Positions 45,438 through 53,184 of a stretch of 64,000 nucleotides of DNA are shown piece by piece. A program made the position numbers and the translations under genes. Source of the DNA: Polyangia bacterium (GTDB lineage Bacteria; Myxococcota_A; Polyangia; Polyangiales; JAUICN01). The notes under the pieces are model-generated. The model was given only the letters and a program-made list of their open reading frames with translations. It was not told where the DNA came from and did no database searches. Location of the stretch: positions 1 through 64,000 of the forward strand of contig JAUICN010000010.1 in the NCBI GenBank assembly GCA_030427835.1, read 5' to 3'. How positions within the stretch are numbered: the first letter of the stretch is position 1; the number at the start of each line of letters is the position of its first letter.

Positions 45438-47672
45438 TTGCGTATCGTGTTCTGGACCCGATTCAACGTTGTCATTGCTGTCCTCTCCTTTGGGGTAATT
45501 TGGGGGTTCTGTTTTGCGATGCCCATGGCCGCAGTAGCCCAGGATGGGGACGGTGATGGAATCCCCGACGCCGATGAGGCCTCTTACGGGACGAGCGCCG
45601 TTGACGCAGATACCGATGACGACGGGCTCACGGATGGCCAGGAAGTGGGCCTTGTGGCGGGTCCGCCCACCATGGTGCGGCTGGGTATCTCCGCAGACAA
45701 TAGCTACGACGCCCTGTTCATTGATGGTACGAGTGTCGGCACCCTGAAGTTTCGGGCATCGCTTTGGACCTACCCGGACTACTACGAAGCAAACCTCACT
45801 GAAGGGAACCACGTGATCGCGGCCCGCGCAAACAACCCCAGCGGCGCGGGTGGCATCATGATGGTGTTGCAACAGTCCGGGGAAGAAGTGGTGGCAGTAA
45901 CAGGCCCTTCTCTTCCCAAGTACACCATGGGCAACCCGGAAGGGGATTCCACCTGGAACGAACTTGGTTTCGACGATTCCAGCTGGGGCACCAACTCCGA
46001 CTGCGGACTTGGGCCGTGGGGCACACTGAGCGGCTTTTCCTTTGCTCGCTGGGGCCTCAAGGAGGGGGCGCACTACACGTGGACAGCTCCCGGATGCAAC
46101 GGTACTGGGCAAGCTTGGATTCGATGGACGGTGAACGTGCAAGGGTGTGTAGATACCGACCCCACCGTTGCTGACACGGACGGGGACGGGCTGCTGGACG
46201 GCCAAGAATGCGGACTCACCGTGGCCGACGTGGGTATTGATACTGCCCTGGGCGTGTTTGTTGCCGATGCGGACCCCTTCACCACGACTTCTCCCGCGGA
46301 TGCGGACAGCGATGACGACGGACTTGTGGATGGCGACGAGGATAGCAACCAGGATGGTGCCCAGGGCGCGTCTGAAACAGACCCGACGTGGTGGGATACC
46401 GATGGTGACTACGCACCGGATGGAATGGAAGTGGGCAACCAAAACGCCGCGTCCAGCGGGACCAGCGCGGGCGGAATACCATATCTTGGCACCGACCTTC
46501 TCAACGTGGGGCACTGGATCGCGGACCACAAGACCCACATCGTGGACGCAGACCCGACCTGCACGACTGACCCCACCAACGAGGATAGTGACGGTGACGG
46601 AGTCGGCGACGGGTACGAAGAAAAACAGGAGATCCACTCGGACCAACTTGGAACCATGGACGGAGCCTTTACTGGAACCGTTGGAGGAACCGGCACCAGC
46701 GGAGGTATGGAAACGGATCCGTGCAACCCCGATACGGACGGGGATGGCCTTAGCGATGGCGTGGAAGATCCCAATGCCTGGTATACGCCTGGAGTAGATA
46801 CTGACCCCGCCGACTCGGATACGGATGATGGTGGTGTAAACGACGGCCACGAGGTCAACGTCATGGGTACCGACCCCCATTCCGGTGGCGACGATGTGGA
46901 ATGCTTCCTGGCTGTACACTGCACTGACAACAACGACTGCACCCAGGACTCCTGTATCGCCCAGAGTTGTTCCTATAGTGGTGAAAGCGTTGGTACGAGC
47001 TGTTCCCTAGGAACCGGTACGGGTGTTTGCAACGGAACTTCTGGCATGCCTGCGAATACGTGTAGGGCCTGCGTGGACGACAACGTGCACCCTTCCGTAG
47101 ATACGGGTTGTTCCTCTGGCACGCCGGTGTGCGACCCTAGTGCGGGTGGTGGCGAGGGTGCCTGTGTGGAGTGCCTTTTGGATACAGATTGCCCCATGGG
47201 CGATGTTTGCAACATGTCCAACCTGTGTGAGACCCCCATGGGGGGCAGCATGGACGGAGGAATGGCGGATTCGGGTTCCGGGGACTCGGGCATGGTGGAC
47301 AGTGGCACGACGGACAGTGGCACGACGGACAGTGGCACGGCCGACAGTGGTACTGGGGACAGTGGCGGGGGTGATGGTGGCGCAGGTGATGGTGGCACCG
47401 CGGACTCTGGGTCAACCGGTGCAGGCGCCGATGCGTCCACCCCAGATGCTGCGGTGGCAGATGCTGGATCGCTTGGAGAGGACGGAGGCGCTGCACAACT
47501 GGACGCTTCGGTGATGGACAACACCATCCACAACCTTCATGAAATCCCATGCGAACCGGTTCTGTTTGCTTGCTCGGCCACTGCCGTTGGTCGGGAGCCG
47601 GGTCCTCAGCTACTTGGGCTTCTATCGATTCTAGGATTCGCCTTGCTGAGACGACGGCGACGGCGAGACTAG
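45438..47672 (+). CDS. Thrombospondin type 3 repeat surface protein with MYXO-CTERM-like tail
   Basis: A 744-residue exported protein from a TTG start with a GGGGGA ribosome site. After the signal peptide (ending 'AVAQDG') come about eight calcium-binding TSP3-type repeats (DGDGDGIPDADE, DTDGDGLLDGQE, DADSDDDGLVDGDE, DSDGDGVGDGYE and others), interrupted by a beta-sandwich-like insertion at about 70-240. A Cys-rich stretch (about 490-595) and a Gly/Ser/Asp/Thr stretch with 15-bp in-frame repeats follow. The C-terminus has Cys, a hydrophobic segment (GPQLLGLLSILGFALL) and RRRRRR, the layout of MYXO-CTERM sorting signals, so it should be anchored at the cell surface. It splits trpF from trpBA. 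Confidence 0.88.
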   Translation: MRIVFWTRFNVVIAVLSFGVIWGFCFAMPMAAVAQDGDGDGIPDADEASYGTSAVDADTDDDGLTDGQEVGLVAGPPTMVRLGISADNSYDALFIDGTSVGTLKFRASLWTYPDYYEANLTEGNHVIAARANNPSGAGGIMMVLQQSGEEVVAVTGPSLPKYTMGNPEGDSTWNELGFDDSSWGTNSDCGLGPWGTLSGFSFARWGLKEGAHYTWTAPGCNGTGQAWIRWTVNVQGCVDTDPTVADTDGDGLLDGQECGLTVADVGIDTALGVFVADADPFTTTSPADADSDDDGLVDGDEDSNQDGAQGASETDPTWWDTDGDYAPDGMEVGNQNAASSGTSAGGIPYLGTDLLNVGHWIADHKTHIVDADPTCTTDPTNEDSDGDGVGDGYEEKQEIHSDQLGTMDGAFTGTVGGTGTSGGMETDPCNPDTDGDGLSDGVEDPNAWYTPGVDTDPADSDTDDGGVNDGHEVNVMGTDPHSGGDDVECFLAVHCTDNNDCTQDSCIAQSCSYSGESVGTSCSLGTGTGVCNGTSGMPANTCRACVDDNVHPSVDTGCSSGTPVCDPSAGGGEGACVECLLDTDCPMGDVCNMSNLCETPMGGSMDGGMADSGSGDSGMVDSGTTDSGTTDSGTADSGTGDSGGGDGGAGDGGTADSGSTGAGADASTPDAAVADAGSLGEDGGAAQLDASVMDNTIHNLHEIPCEPVLFACSATAVGREPGPQLLGLLSILGFALLRRRRRRD

Positions 47673-48310
47673 GAACGAACCGCCGACTGGGCGGCCGCAA
47701 TAAAGGCACGAATGGCGTCTGGGCTTTTTTCACCCGGAGAAGATTCCACACCGCTCGCGACGTCCACCCCGAACGGTTGAACTACCTGGATCGCTTTAGC
47801 CACATTGCCGGGATGCAAGCCCCCGGCAAGCCATACCTTTCGTTGCCGTGCAATGGGTTGCGCCCGACCCCAATCGAGCAACTTTCCCGTGCCCCCGGGG
47901 AGCCCCGGCACATAGGCGTCGAGCAAGACCTCCATACCCTGTGGCCATTGGTGGATAGAATCCTCGGTGGCACGGGCTTGATGACTGTCACCCAAACGAA
48001 ACGCCCGGATGGTCTGTGCGCCCAGCAACCGAGCCATTTCCACCGGTTCGTCACCGTGAAGTTGCACCCAATTCAGATCGGCGCGGGTGCAGGTCTCAAG
48101 AATCTCTTCGACGGAGGCGTTCACGAACACACCCACTTTGCGCACATGGGGGGGCACCACTTGGGTGATGTCCCGCGCCATCTGCACCGTGCAGCAGCGT
48201 GGGGATTTTTCCCAAAAGTTGAGGCCTATGGCGCTGGCGCCCGACCGCACCGCCACGAGGGCGTCTTCCACGCGACGCAAACCACATATCTTGATCTGAA
48301 TCGATTCCAT
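47669..48310 (-). CDS. trpF: Phosphoribosylanthranilate isomerase
   Basis: A 213-residue TIM-barrel enzyme of tryptophan synthesis. The catalytic Cys is in 'IKICGLRRVEDA', the catalytic Asp in 'EVLLDAYVPG', and the phosphate site in 'VWLAGGLHPGNV' and 'GVDVASGVESSPG'. It is on the same strand as trpB-trpA but separated by the surface protein gene on the other strand. Its stop and that of the surface gene share the palindrome CTAG (47669-47672). Confidence 0.97.
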   Translation of the reverse strand: MESIQIKICGLRRVEDALVAVRSGASAIGLNFWEKSPRCCTVQMARDITQVVPPHVRKVGVFVNASVEEILETCTRADLNWVQLHGDEPVEMARLLGAQTIRAFRLGDSHQARATEDSIHQWPQGMEVLLDAYVPGLPGGTGKLLDWGRAQPIARQRKVWLAGGLHPGNVAKAIQVVQPFGVDVASGVESSPGEKSPDAIRAFIAAAQSAVRS

Positions 48311-48318
48311 GATCTCGT

Positions 48319-48675
48319 TTAACGTTCAAACCGTTCGCTACTCATCTTCTCGCCCAGGGCATCGGAACGATCACCCAGGGTTCGTAGGTAACGGAAGGTG
48401 TAAATCCCCGTCTCGTGACCATCCCCCCAGCCCAAACGGAGGGCGTAACGCCCGGTCTCTTCTATGGTTTTGAGTTCCAGGTTCACCGCGGCCATTTTCT
48501 CTGGGTCTAAAAACCGGATAGGACCCTGATGCCCCTGGCAGGTGGCGCAGGGGCAAAACCCCCGGAGAGTTCGGTGATGCAATGCCGAAGTGACACCGTC
48601 GGACCATAGTATCTCCATGGTGCGTGCTCCCTCAGGGGCTCGAATCTCTACCGGTGCTGGGAGTTGGGTATCCAT
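48319..48675 (-). CDS. DUF971 (GBBH-like N-terminal) protein
   Basis: A 118-residue protein of the DUF971 family: 'EILWSDGVTSALHHRTLRGF' followed by the metal-type motif 'CPCATCQG', and 'YALRLGWGDGHETGIYTFRY' at the end. The fold occurs at the N-terminus of gamma-butyrobetaine hydroxylase and in iron-sulfur-assembly-associated proteins; the stand-alone form is of uncertain function. It lies 8 bases upstream of trpF and 15 bases downstream of recO, so is probably within one operon. Confidence 0.9.
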   Translation of the reverse strand: MDTQLPAPVEIRAPEGARTMEILWSDGVTSALHHRTLRGFCPCATCQGHQGPIRFLDPEKMAAVNLELKTIEETGRYALRLGWGDGHETGIYTFRYLRTLGDRSDALGEKMSSERFER

Positions 48676-48690
48676 GCCTAGGCGACAACT

Positions 48691-49512
48691 TTACAGTTCC
48701 CAGGGCCAGGTCAATGGCTTACCCGTCGCATGCTCCCATACTGTGCGAACCACAGGGACGGCCTGTGGGATCAACGGCACATGTTCAAGCATGGAAAGTT
48801 CCGGCACCGGTATCTTGAACCCGCTTTGAAATGTGGGCGCCATGAGTTTGGCACGGAGGTTGGCGGCAAGCCGAACGGACCCACCGCCACAACTGCGACA
48901 ACGGAGCCCACCGGACCTGGAATCCATGAGCGCGCTTTGATCGGGCCGTGCCCTCCGGCCGCAGGTCGCGCATTTTTCAAGATCGGGCCACTGGCCGAGC
49001 TGGCCGAGTACGTGAACTAGCCAGGAACACAACCTCCAGGAAAGCAGATCATTGCGATCGCGCTCGGGTAACTCTTGTGAGGTATGACTGTTCAAGACCT
49101 GAAGTAGGTCTACGCAGGATTGAAATAGCTCAGGCTCGGGCTGGTGGGGTGCGAGCAGGGTACGCAAGGCGGTCCACGCGGAACCCAATAGCCTCATCCA
49201 CTCAAGATCCCCGAGCACGGTTGGATACCCCATATCCATGGACGCGCTTTGAAGGTTTCTTAACTCTGCAGTGCCTGAGCTCAAGCGGGCCTGCAGCACC
49301 GCAAACGCGGGAAGCCCGCTGGCAAAACGTCGGGCACTTTTGCGAGCACCACGGGCAAGTACGTGCACCAGGCCAAACTGTTCCGTGAACAATACGGCGA
49401 TCCGGTCCGAGTCCCGATAATCTGTGGTTCGAAGAACGAGCGCCCTTGTGGGGACGCTGGAACGGGCGCGGGATGGGGAGCCGGAGGCCACCTTAGCTGG
49501 GGTGCGAAGCAA
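48691..49512 (-). CDS. recO: DNA repair protein RecO
   Basis: Up to 273 residues; a mediator loading RecA at gaps with RecR. The N-terminal OB fold starts 'TRALVLRTTDYRDSDRIAVL' and contains 'HVLARGARKSARRFASGL'; the C-terminal zinc motif is 'CATCGRR' with 'CRSCGG'. The TTG at 49512 overlaps the end of the upstream gene by 20 bases; a GTG at 49491, just after that stop, is equally plausible. Confidence 0.95.
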   Translation of the reverse strand: MLRTPAKVASGSPSRARSSVPTRALVLRTTDYRDSDRIAVLFTEQFGLVHVLARGARKSARRFASGLPAFAVLQARLSSGTAELRNLQSASMDMGYPTVLGDLEWMRLLGSAWTALRTLLAPHQPEPELFQSCVDLLQVLNSHTSQELPERDRNDLLSWRLCSWLVHVLGQLGQWPDLEKCATCGRRARPDQSALMDSRSGGLRCRSCGGGSVRLAANLRAKLMAPTFQSGFKIPVPELSMLEHVPLIPQAVPVVRTVWEHATGKPLTWPWEL

Positions 49513-49954
49513 ACGGAGTCGTGCTGGGAATGACGTCTACCGCCGAGGATAACTCCACAAGACCAAACTGTTGACGCGGCTTGAGCATCACCGAAAGCGC
49601 GAGCACGGAAAGAATCAAAAGCCCGGCCAGGGTTACCGCAAGACCAAACCGATGATGGCCGGTGGCCCCTTCAGCCCGGGCGACCAGTGAGAAAGGTGCT
49701 GTGTTGGTCACCTGGTCTGTGCTCACTACACCCTTGAACTCAGGAGTGGAAACCGTATCCAACGTGATGCCGAGAACACGTGCATAACTACGCACAAACC
49801 CGCGCACAAACACTGGGTCGGGAAGTTCTGTGGTTTTGCCCGCCTCCAGTGCTTCCAATGTGCGCACCGGAATACGTGTGGCGTGGGAGATCTCCCCAAG
49901 GGAAAGCTGCCGCAGCTCTCTTTCACGCTTCAGTAGGGCGGCGGTGCGTTCCAT
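49493..49954 (-). CDS. RodZ-like helix-turn-helix membrane protein
   Basis: About 153 residues from the ATG at 49954. A Cro/RodZ-type helix-turn-helix ('LKRERELRQLSLGEISHATR', 'LEALEAGKTTELPDPVFVRG') is followed by a linker and one membrane helix ('FGLAVTLAGLLILSVLALSVML'). Only about 25 residues remain outside, so the beta domain of full RodZ is absent. RodZ couples MreB to the cell wall; this shorter protein may do part of that or be a membrane-bound regulator. It overlaps or abuts recO. Confidence 0.82.
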   Translation of the reverse strand: MERTAALLKRERELRQLSLGEISHATRIPVRTLEALEAGKTTELPDPVFVRGFVRSYARVLGITLDTVSTPEFKGVVSTDQVTNTAPFSLVARAEGATGHHRFGLAVTLAGLLILSVLALSVMLKPRQQFGLVELSSAVDVIPSTTPFASHPS

Positions 49955-50030
49955 CAAAATCGATCTACCCGGCGGCCCTGGGGTGGTCAAGGGCACAGTC
50001 TGGAGTGGAATCCAAGCGCCACAAGTACTT

Positions 50031-51068
50031 CTATTTGGCCGGTATCGGGTTGTGGCACGCGATCTGATGGGAGAGCTCTCGCTCTCTTGCCTCTGGGTTA
50101 CTTTCCGACGGCTCTTTCAAATCCGTAAGCTGGGGCACGATCCGGTCACAGGTACCCGGCACCCTACGAGGGCACCGTGGATGGTACGCGCACCCCGTGG
50201 GTGGGGACTCCGGATTCGGCACTTCATCCCGAAACGATTCGCCTAGGGTGCCCCTATTTAATGATTTTGGGATGACTGCACGCCCGGGCTGGGCTTCGAG
50301 CAGCGCTTGTGTGTAGGGGTGGCGGGGTGCGTGCCCTAGGATTTCCGCCGGGCCCAGTTCGACCACGTTGCCAAGGTACATCACAGCGATCCGATCGCTC
50401 ATGTGCCGAATGACCGAAAGATCATGGGAAATGAAAAGTAGGGTGAGGTTCATCTCCAAACGGAGATCCTGAAGGAGGTTCAGCACTTGGGATTGTACGG
50501 AGACGTCCAGGGCGCTTGTGGGTTCATCCGCCACGAGCAAGGTGGGGCGAACGGCGATAGCTCGAGCAATGCTAATTCGCTGCCGTTGGCCCCCTGAAAA
50601 CGAATGTGGAAAGCGGTGCTGCATCTCCGGGCTTAGCCCCACCATGGAAAGTAACTGCTCAACACGTTCCCGGGCTTGCGCCCTGTTGCGAACTTCGCGG
50701 TGAATGAATAGGGGTTCCGAGAGGGTTTGCAGTATGGTGCGTCTCGGGTTCAGGGAACCAAAGGGATCCTGAAATACCATCTGAACCTGGCGAGAAAGTG
50801 TGTTGCGTTCCCGTTTCGAAAGGGATGCCAGATCTGTGCCCGCGACTGTGGCACTCCCTTCGTCCATCGTTTCCAAACCTATCAATGTGCGCCCCAGGGT
50901 GCTTTTTCCGCAACCGGATTCGCCCACGATGCCGAGCACTTCTCCTGTTCGGACCTGAAGGGTAATCCCCCGTAGGGCCCCCAGGGTGCGCAGGGGCTTG
51001 CCCCACAGGTTGCGTTCCAACACGTAGGTCTTGCGAACTCCCTGTAGGTCCACGATGGGCGCACTCAT
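50031..51068 (-). CDS. oppF: Oligopeptide/dipeptide ABC transporter ATPase (OppF/DppF type)
   Basis: A 345-residue ATPase: Walker A 'GESGCGKSTLGR', signature 'FSGGQRQRISIARAI', Walker B 'LLVADEPTSALDVS', plus the C-terminal oligopeptide extension with 'CAYHPRCPRR' that may bind an iron-sulfur centre. The ATG at 51068 overlaps the oppD-type stop (ATGA); the longer frame is not needed. Permease and binding-protein genes are missing nearby. Confidence 0.94.
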   Translation of the reverse strand: MSAPIVDLQGVRKTYVLERNLWGKPLRTLGALRGITLQVRTGEVLGIVGESGCGKSTLGRTLIGLETMDEGSATVAGTDLASLSKRERNTLSRQVQMVFQDPFGSLNPRRTILQTLSEPLFIHREVRNRAQARERVEQLLSMVGLSPEMQHRFPHSFSGGQRQRISIARAIAVRPTLLVADEPTSALDVSVQSQVLNLLQDLRLEMNLTLLFISHDLSVIRHMSDRIAVMYLGNVVELGPAEILGHAPRHPYTQALLEAQPGRAVIPKSLNRGTLGESFRDEVPNPESPPTGCAYHPRCPRRVPGTCDRIVPQLTDLKEPSESNPEARERELSHQIACHNPIPAK

Positions 51069-52231
51069 GGAACAGGATCCCCTGGGCGGTCGCTGGCAGC
51101 GTACCAACAGGCCACACGGTGCGATTTCGAGATCCCGGTAAGTGCCATGAGCGGCTGGTCTTCCTTGCAACGCGATGCCTCTGTTGCACTTACATTTTGA
51201 TGAAGGGTTTTGGCAGTGCCACACCGGGCAAGAAACGGGCACCCGTCAGGCTGGAGGATGGGGTTGGGCGGCACCCCTTCGAGCACGGGCAAGTGGGTTT
51301 TCTTGGGGCCGGATTCCCGGTCTGGAAGGCACCGCAACAGCCCTAGGGTGTAGGGGTGTTTTGCGTGGGAGAACAACCGATCGGCGGGGATTTCTTCCAC
51401 AATTTTTCCGGCGTACATGACAAGAATACGATCCACGGAATCCACAGCCAGGGCGAGGTTGTGGGTGATCAGTAGCAGCGCCATGTTGCGTTTCTCCCGT
51501 AGCGCATCGATGAGCTTCATGATTTGCGACTGCACCGTCACGTCCAGGGCGGTGGTGGGTTCATCGGCGATGAGCAATGCGGGCCGGAGAGCAAGCGCGA
51601 TGGCAATCACGATGCGCTGGCGCATGCCCCCCGAAAGTTCGTGGGAATAGGCATGAAACCGGGAACGTGGAATACCCACTTCCACCATAAGGTCTTCGGC
51701 CTGCTTTCTGGCCTGGGCACGGGAACATCCGTTGGCATCACCGCTAGCATCACCATTGGCGCCTCTACAGGAAGCACGCACGGCTTCTGCCACCTGCGAA
51801 CCAACGGTGTACACGGGGTTCAGGGCTGTCATGGGTTCCTGAAACACCATGGCCATGGCTCCCCCACGAAGCTCGCGGTAGTCCGACCGGTCTGGCCCGA
51901 AGTAGCGTTTTCCTTTCCAACGGATTTCTCCATCGCCCCAATGGGTGTTGGATTCAGCCAGCAGGCCCATGAGCGCCTGGGCCGTGACGCTCTTTCCAGA
52001 ACCGGACTCGCCCACGAGGCCTACCCGTTCGCCCGGGCGCACTTCTAGGGATACTCCTCGCACCGCGTTTACCCGACCACGCGCCGTATCAAATCCAATT
52101 GTAAGCCGTTGCACCTCAAGTAGCGCTTGCTCCCAGGGAACGGTGTTTGTGGATGCCGACGGGGAACCTGCCGCAGATGAACGTACCGGAGCCTGATCCA
52201 CGGGCGGACCACTCACGGGCAGACCACTCAC
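51065..52231 (-). CDS. oppD: Oligopeptide/dipeptide ABC transporter ATPase (OppD/DppD type)
   Basis: A 388-residue ATPase: Walker A 'GESGSGKSVTAQALMGL', signature 'LSGGMRQRIVIAIALA', Walker B 'LLIADEPTTALDVT', and the C-terminal oligopeptide extension with 'CPFLARCGTAKTLHQ'. The first 35 residues are a variable leader with a 15-bp in-frame repeat (VSGLPVSGPPV). The GTG start overlaps the stop of the upstream lipoprotein gene (GTGA). Together with the OppF-type subunit it would power a peptide importer or exporter whose membrane parts lie elsewhere. Confidence 0.94.
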   Translation of the reverse strand: MSGLPVSGPPVDQAPVRSSAAGSPSASTNTVPWEQALLEVQRLTIGFDTARGRVNAVRGVSLEVRPGERVGLVGESGSGKSVTAQALMGLLAESNTHWGDGEIRWKGKRYFGPDRSDYRELRGGAMAMVFQEPMTALNPVYTVGSQVAEAVRASCRGANGDASGDANGCSRAQARKQAEDLMVEVGIPRSRFHAYSHELSGGMRQRIVIAIALALRPALLIADEPTTALDVTVQSQIMKLIDALREKRNMALLLITHNLALAVDSVDRILVMYAGKIVEEIPADRLFSHAKHPYTLGLLRCLPDRESGPKKTHLPVLEGVPPNPILQPDGCPFLARCGTAKTLHQNVSATEASRCKEDQPLMALTGISKSHRVACWYAASDRPGDPVP

Positions 52232-53184
52232 GGACAGGGAACCCTTTGTATTGGCAGACCCGGTGGCGGCGTTTGTTCAAAGGCCTCCTCGGGTATGGAG
52301 GGGTTGAGGTCCATGTCCGTGAATCGGACGTGAGTCTTCAGATCCGAGCGGGGCACCTCGAACTCCACCTTGCGTGGAAAAGCTACTCCCCAGGGGTGAC
52401 CGGAGGGGTGACGCCCACCGGCTCGGTCGGCCACAAGCACGTGGTCTGCGTAGTGCAGGTTCCAAAGCACGCCTTGCTCGGGAGATACCGCTCGGTAACT
52501 CGCCATGCGCAGGTGTTGCTCTTGAATGGGAGCGTTCCTGTCCTGTTTTCTCACGCGGAAGGTCATGAGGTGTTTTGCCTTAGGGTTCCCGAGCTCTACC
52601 ATGTATTGGCCTTGGTAACGGTTTCGGCGCCCACCGCTTTTCTTTTGGTCGTCACAGAGAACCGGATCGTCACCACCAAGGGCGGTGTGTAGGGGCAGCG
52701 GCGCCTGGCCCAAAAGGGCTGCCACAAGCACGTTTCCTGGCACGGCAACACCCAGCAGCCGTCCAACATTCTCGGCACAGGGGGGGCCTTCAAGAAAAGC
52801 TCCTTCTCGCATGTCGTGCATGGCAAATACGCTCCCGTTGCTGGTGAGAGTTGCGACGGGGCCAAATGGGCCGATGGCATCGAAACGCACCCTGTCTGGC
52901 ATGGCAAGCAGCATGCGAACCTTGCCTCGAATGCGTCCATTGGGACCCCACTGCTCCACCTCTGCTACTGCTCGCACGGTTCGTACGGGGGCACGCATGC
53001 GGTGGTGTGCTCCCATGAGCTCGGCTGCACGTTCGTGGGGATAGGTGGGGCAGGAGGCACCACCACAGCCCGTGGGCCCGGTGGCGGCCAACAAAACCAC
53101 AAACAACGTGGCCAGACCAACCCTGGCCCAACAAAAGGAATCGAGGAAAGGGTATCTGTTCGTGCCCGGGCCTGCCGTATTCAA
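52228..53184 (-). CDS. Outer-membrane lipoprotein with LolB/DUF4292-like fold
   Basis: A 318-residue protein from a TTG start overlapping the upstream stop (TTGA). The signal 'LATLFVVLLAATGPTGCGG' has a lipobox at 'GPTGC'. The body has 'KVRMLLAMPDRVRFDAIGPF' and 'PVATLTSNGSVFAMHDMREG', strands typical of the LolA/LolB-type lipid-binding fold seen in DUF4292 proteins. A role in lipid or lipoprotein handling at the outer membrane is possible. It lies between a methionine/folate enzyme and two ABC ATPases in a chain of four-base overlaps. Confidence 0.8.
   Translation of the reverse strand: MNTAGPGTNRYPFLDSFCWARVGLATLFVVLLAATGPTGCGGASCPTYPHERAAELMGAHHRMRAPVRTVRAVAEVEQWGPNGRIRGKVRMLLAMPDRVRFDAIGPFGPVATLTSNGSVFAMHDMREGAFLEGPPCAENVGRLLGVAVPGNVLVAALLGQAPLPLHTALGGDDPVLCDDQKKSGGRRNRYQGQYMVELGNPKAKHLMTFRVRKQDRNAPIQEQHLRMASYRAVSPEQGVLWNLHYADHVLVADRAGGRHPSGHPWGVAFPRKVEFEVPRSDLKTHVRFTDMDLNPSIPEEAFEQTPPPGLPIQRVPCP

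Noticed and set aside
46070-47750. Long - strand frames opposite the thrombospondin-repeat gene
   Set aside because: They mirror the repeated GAT/GAC codons (Val/Ile/Ser-rich) and have no start signals or domains.
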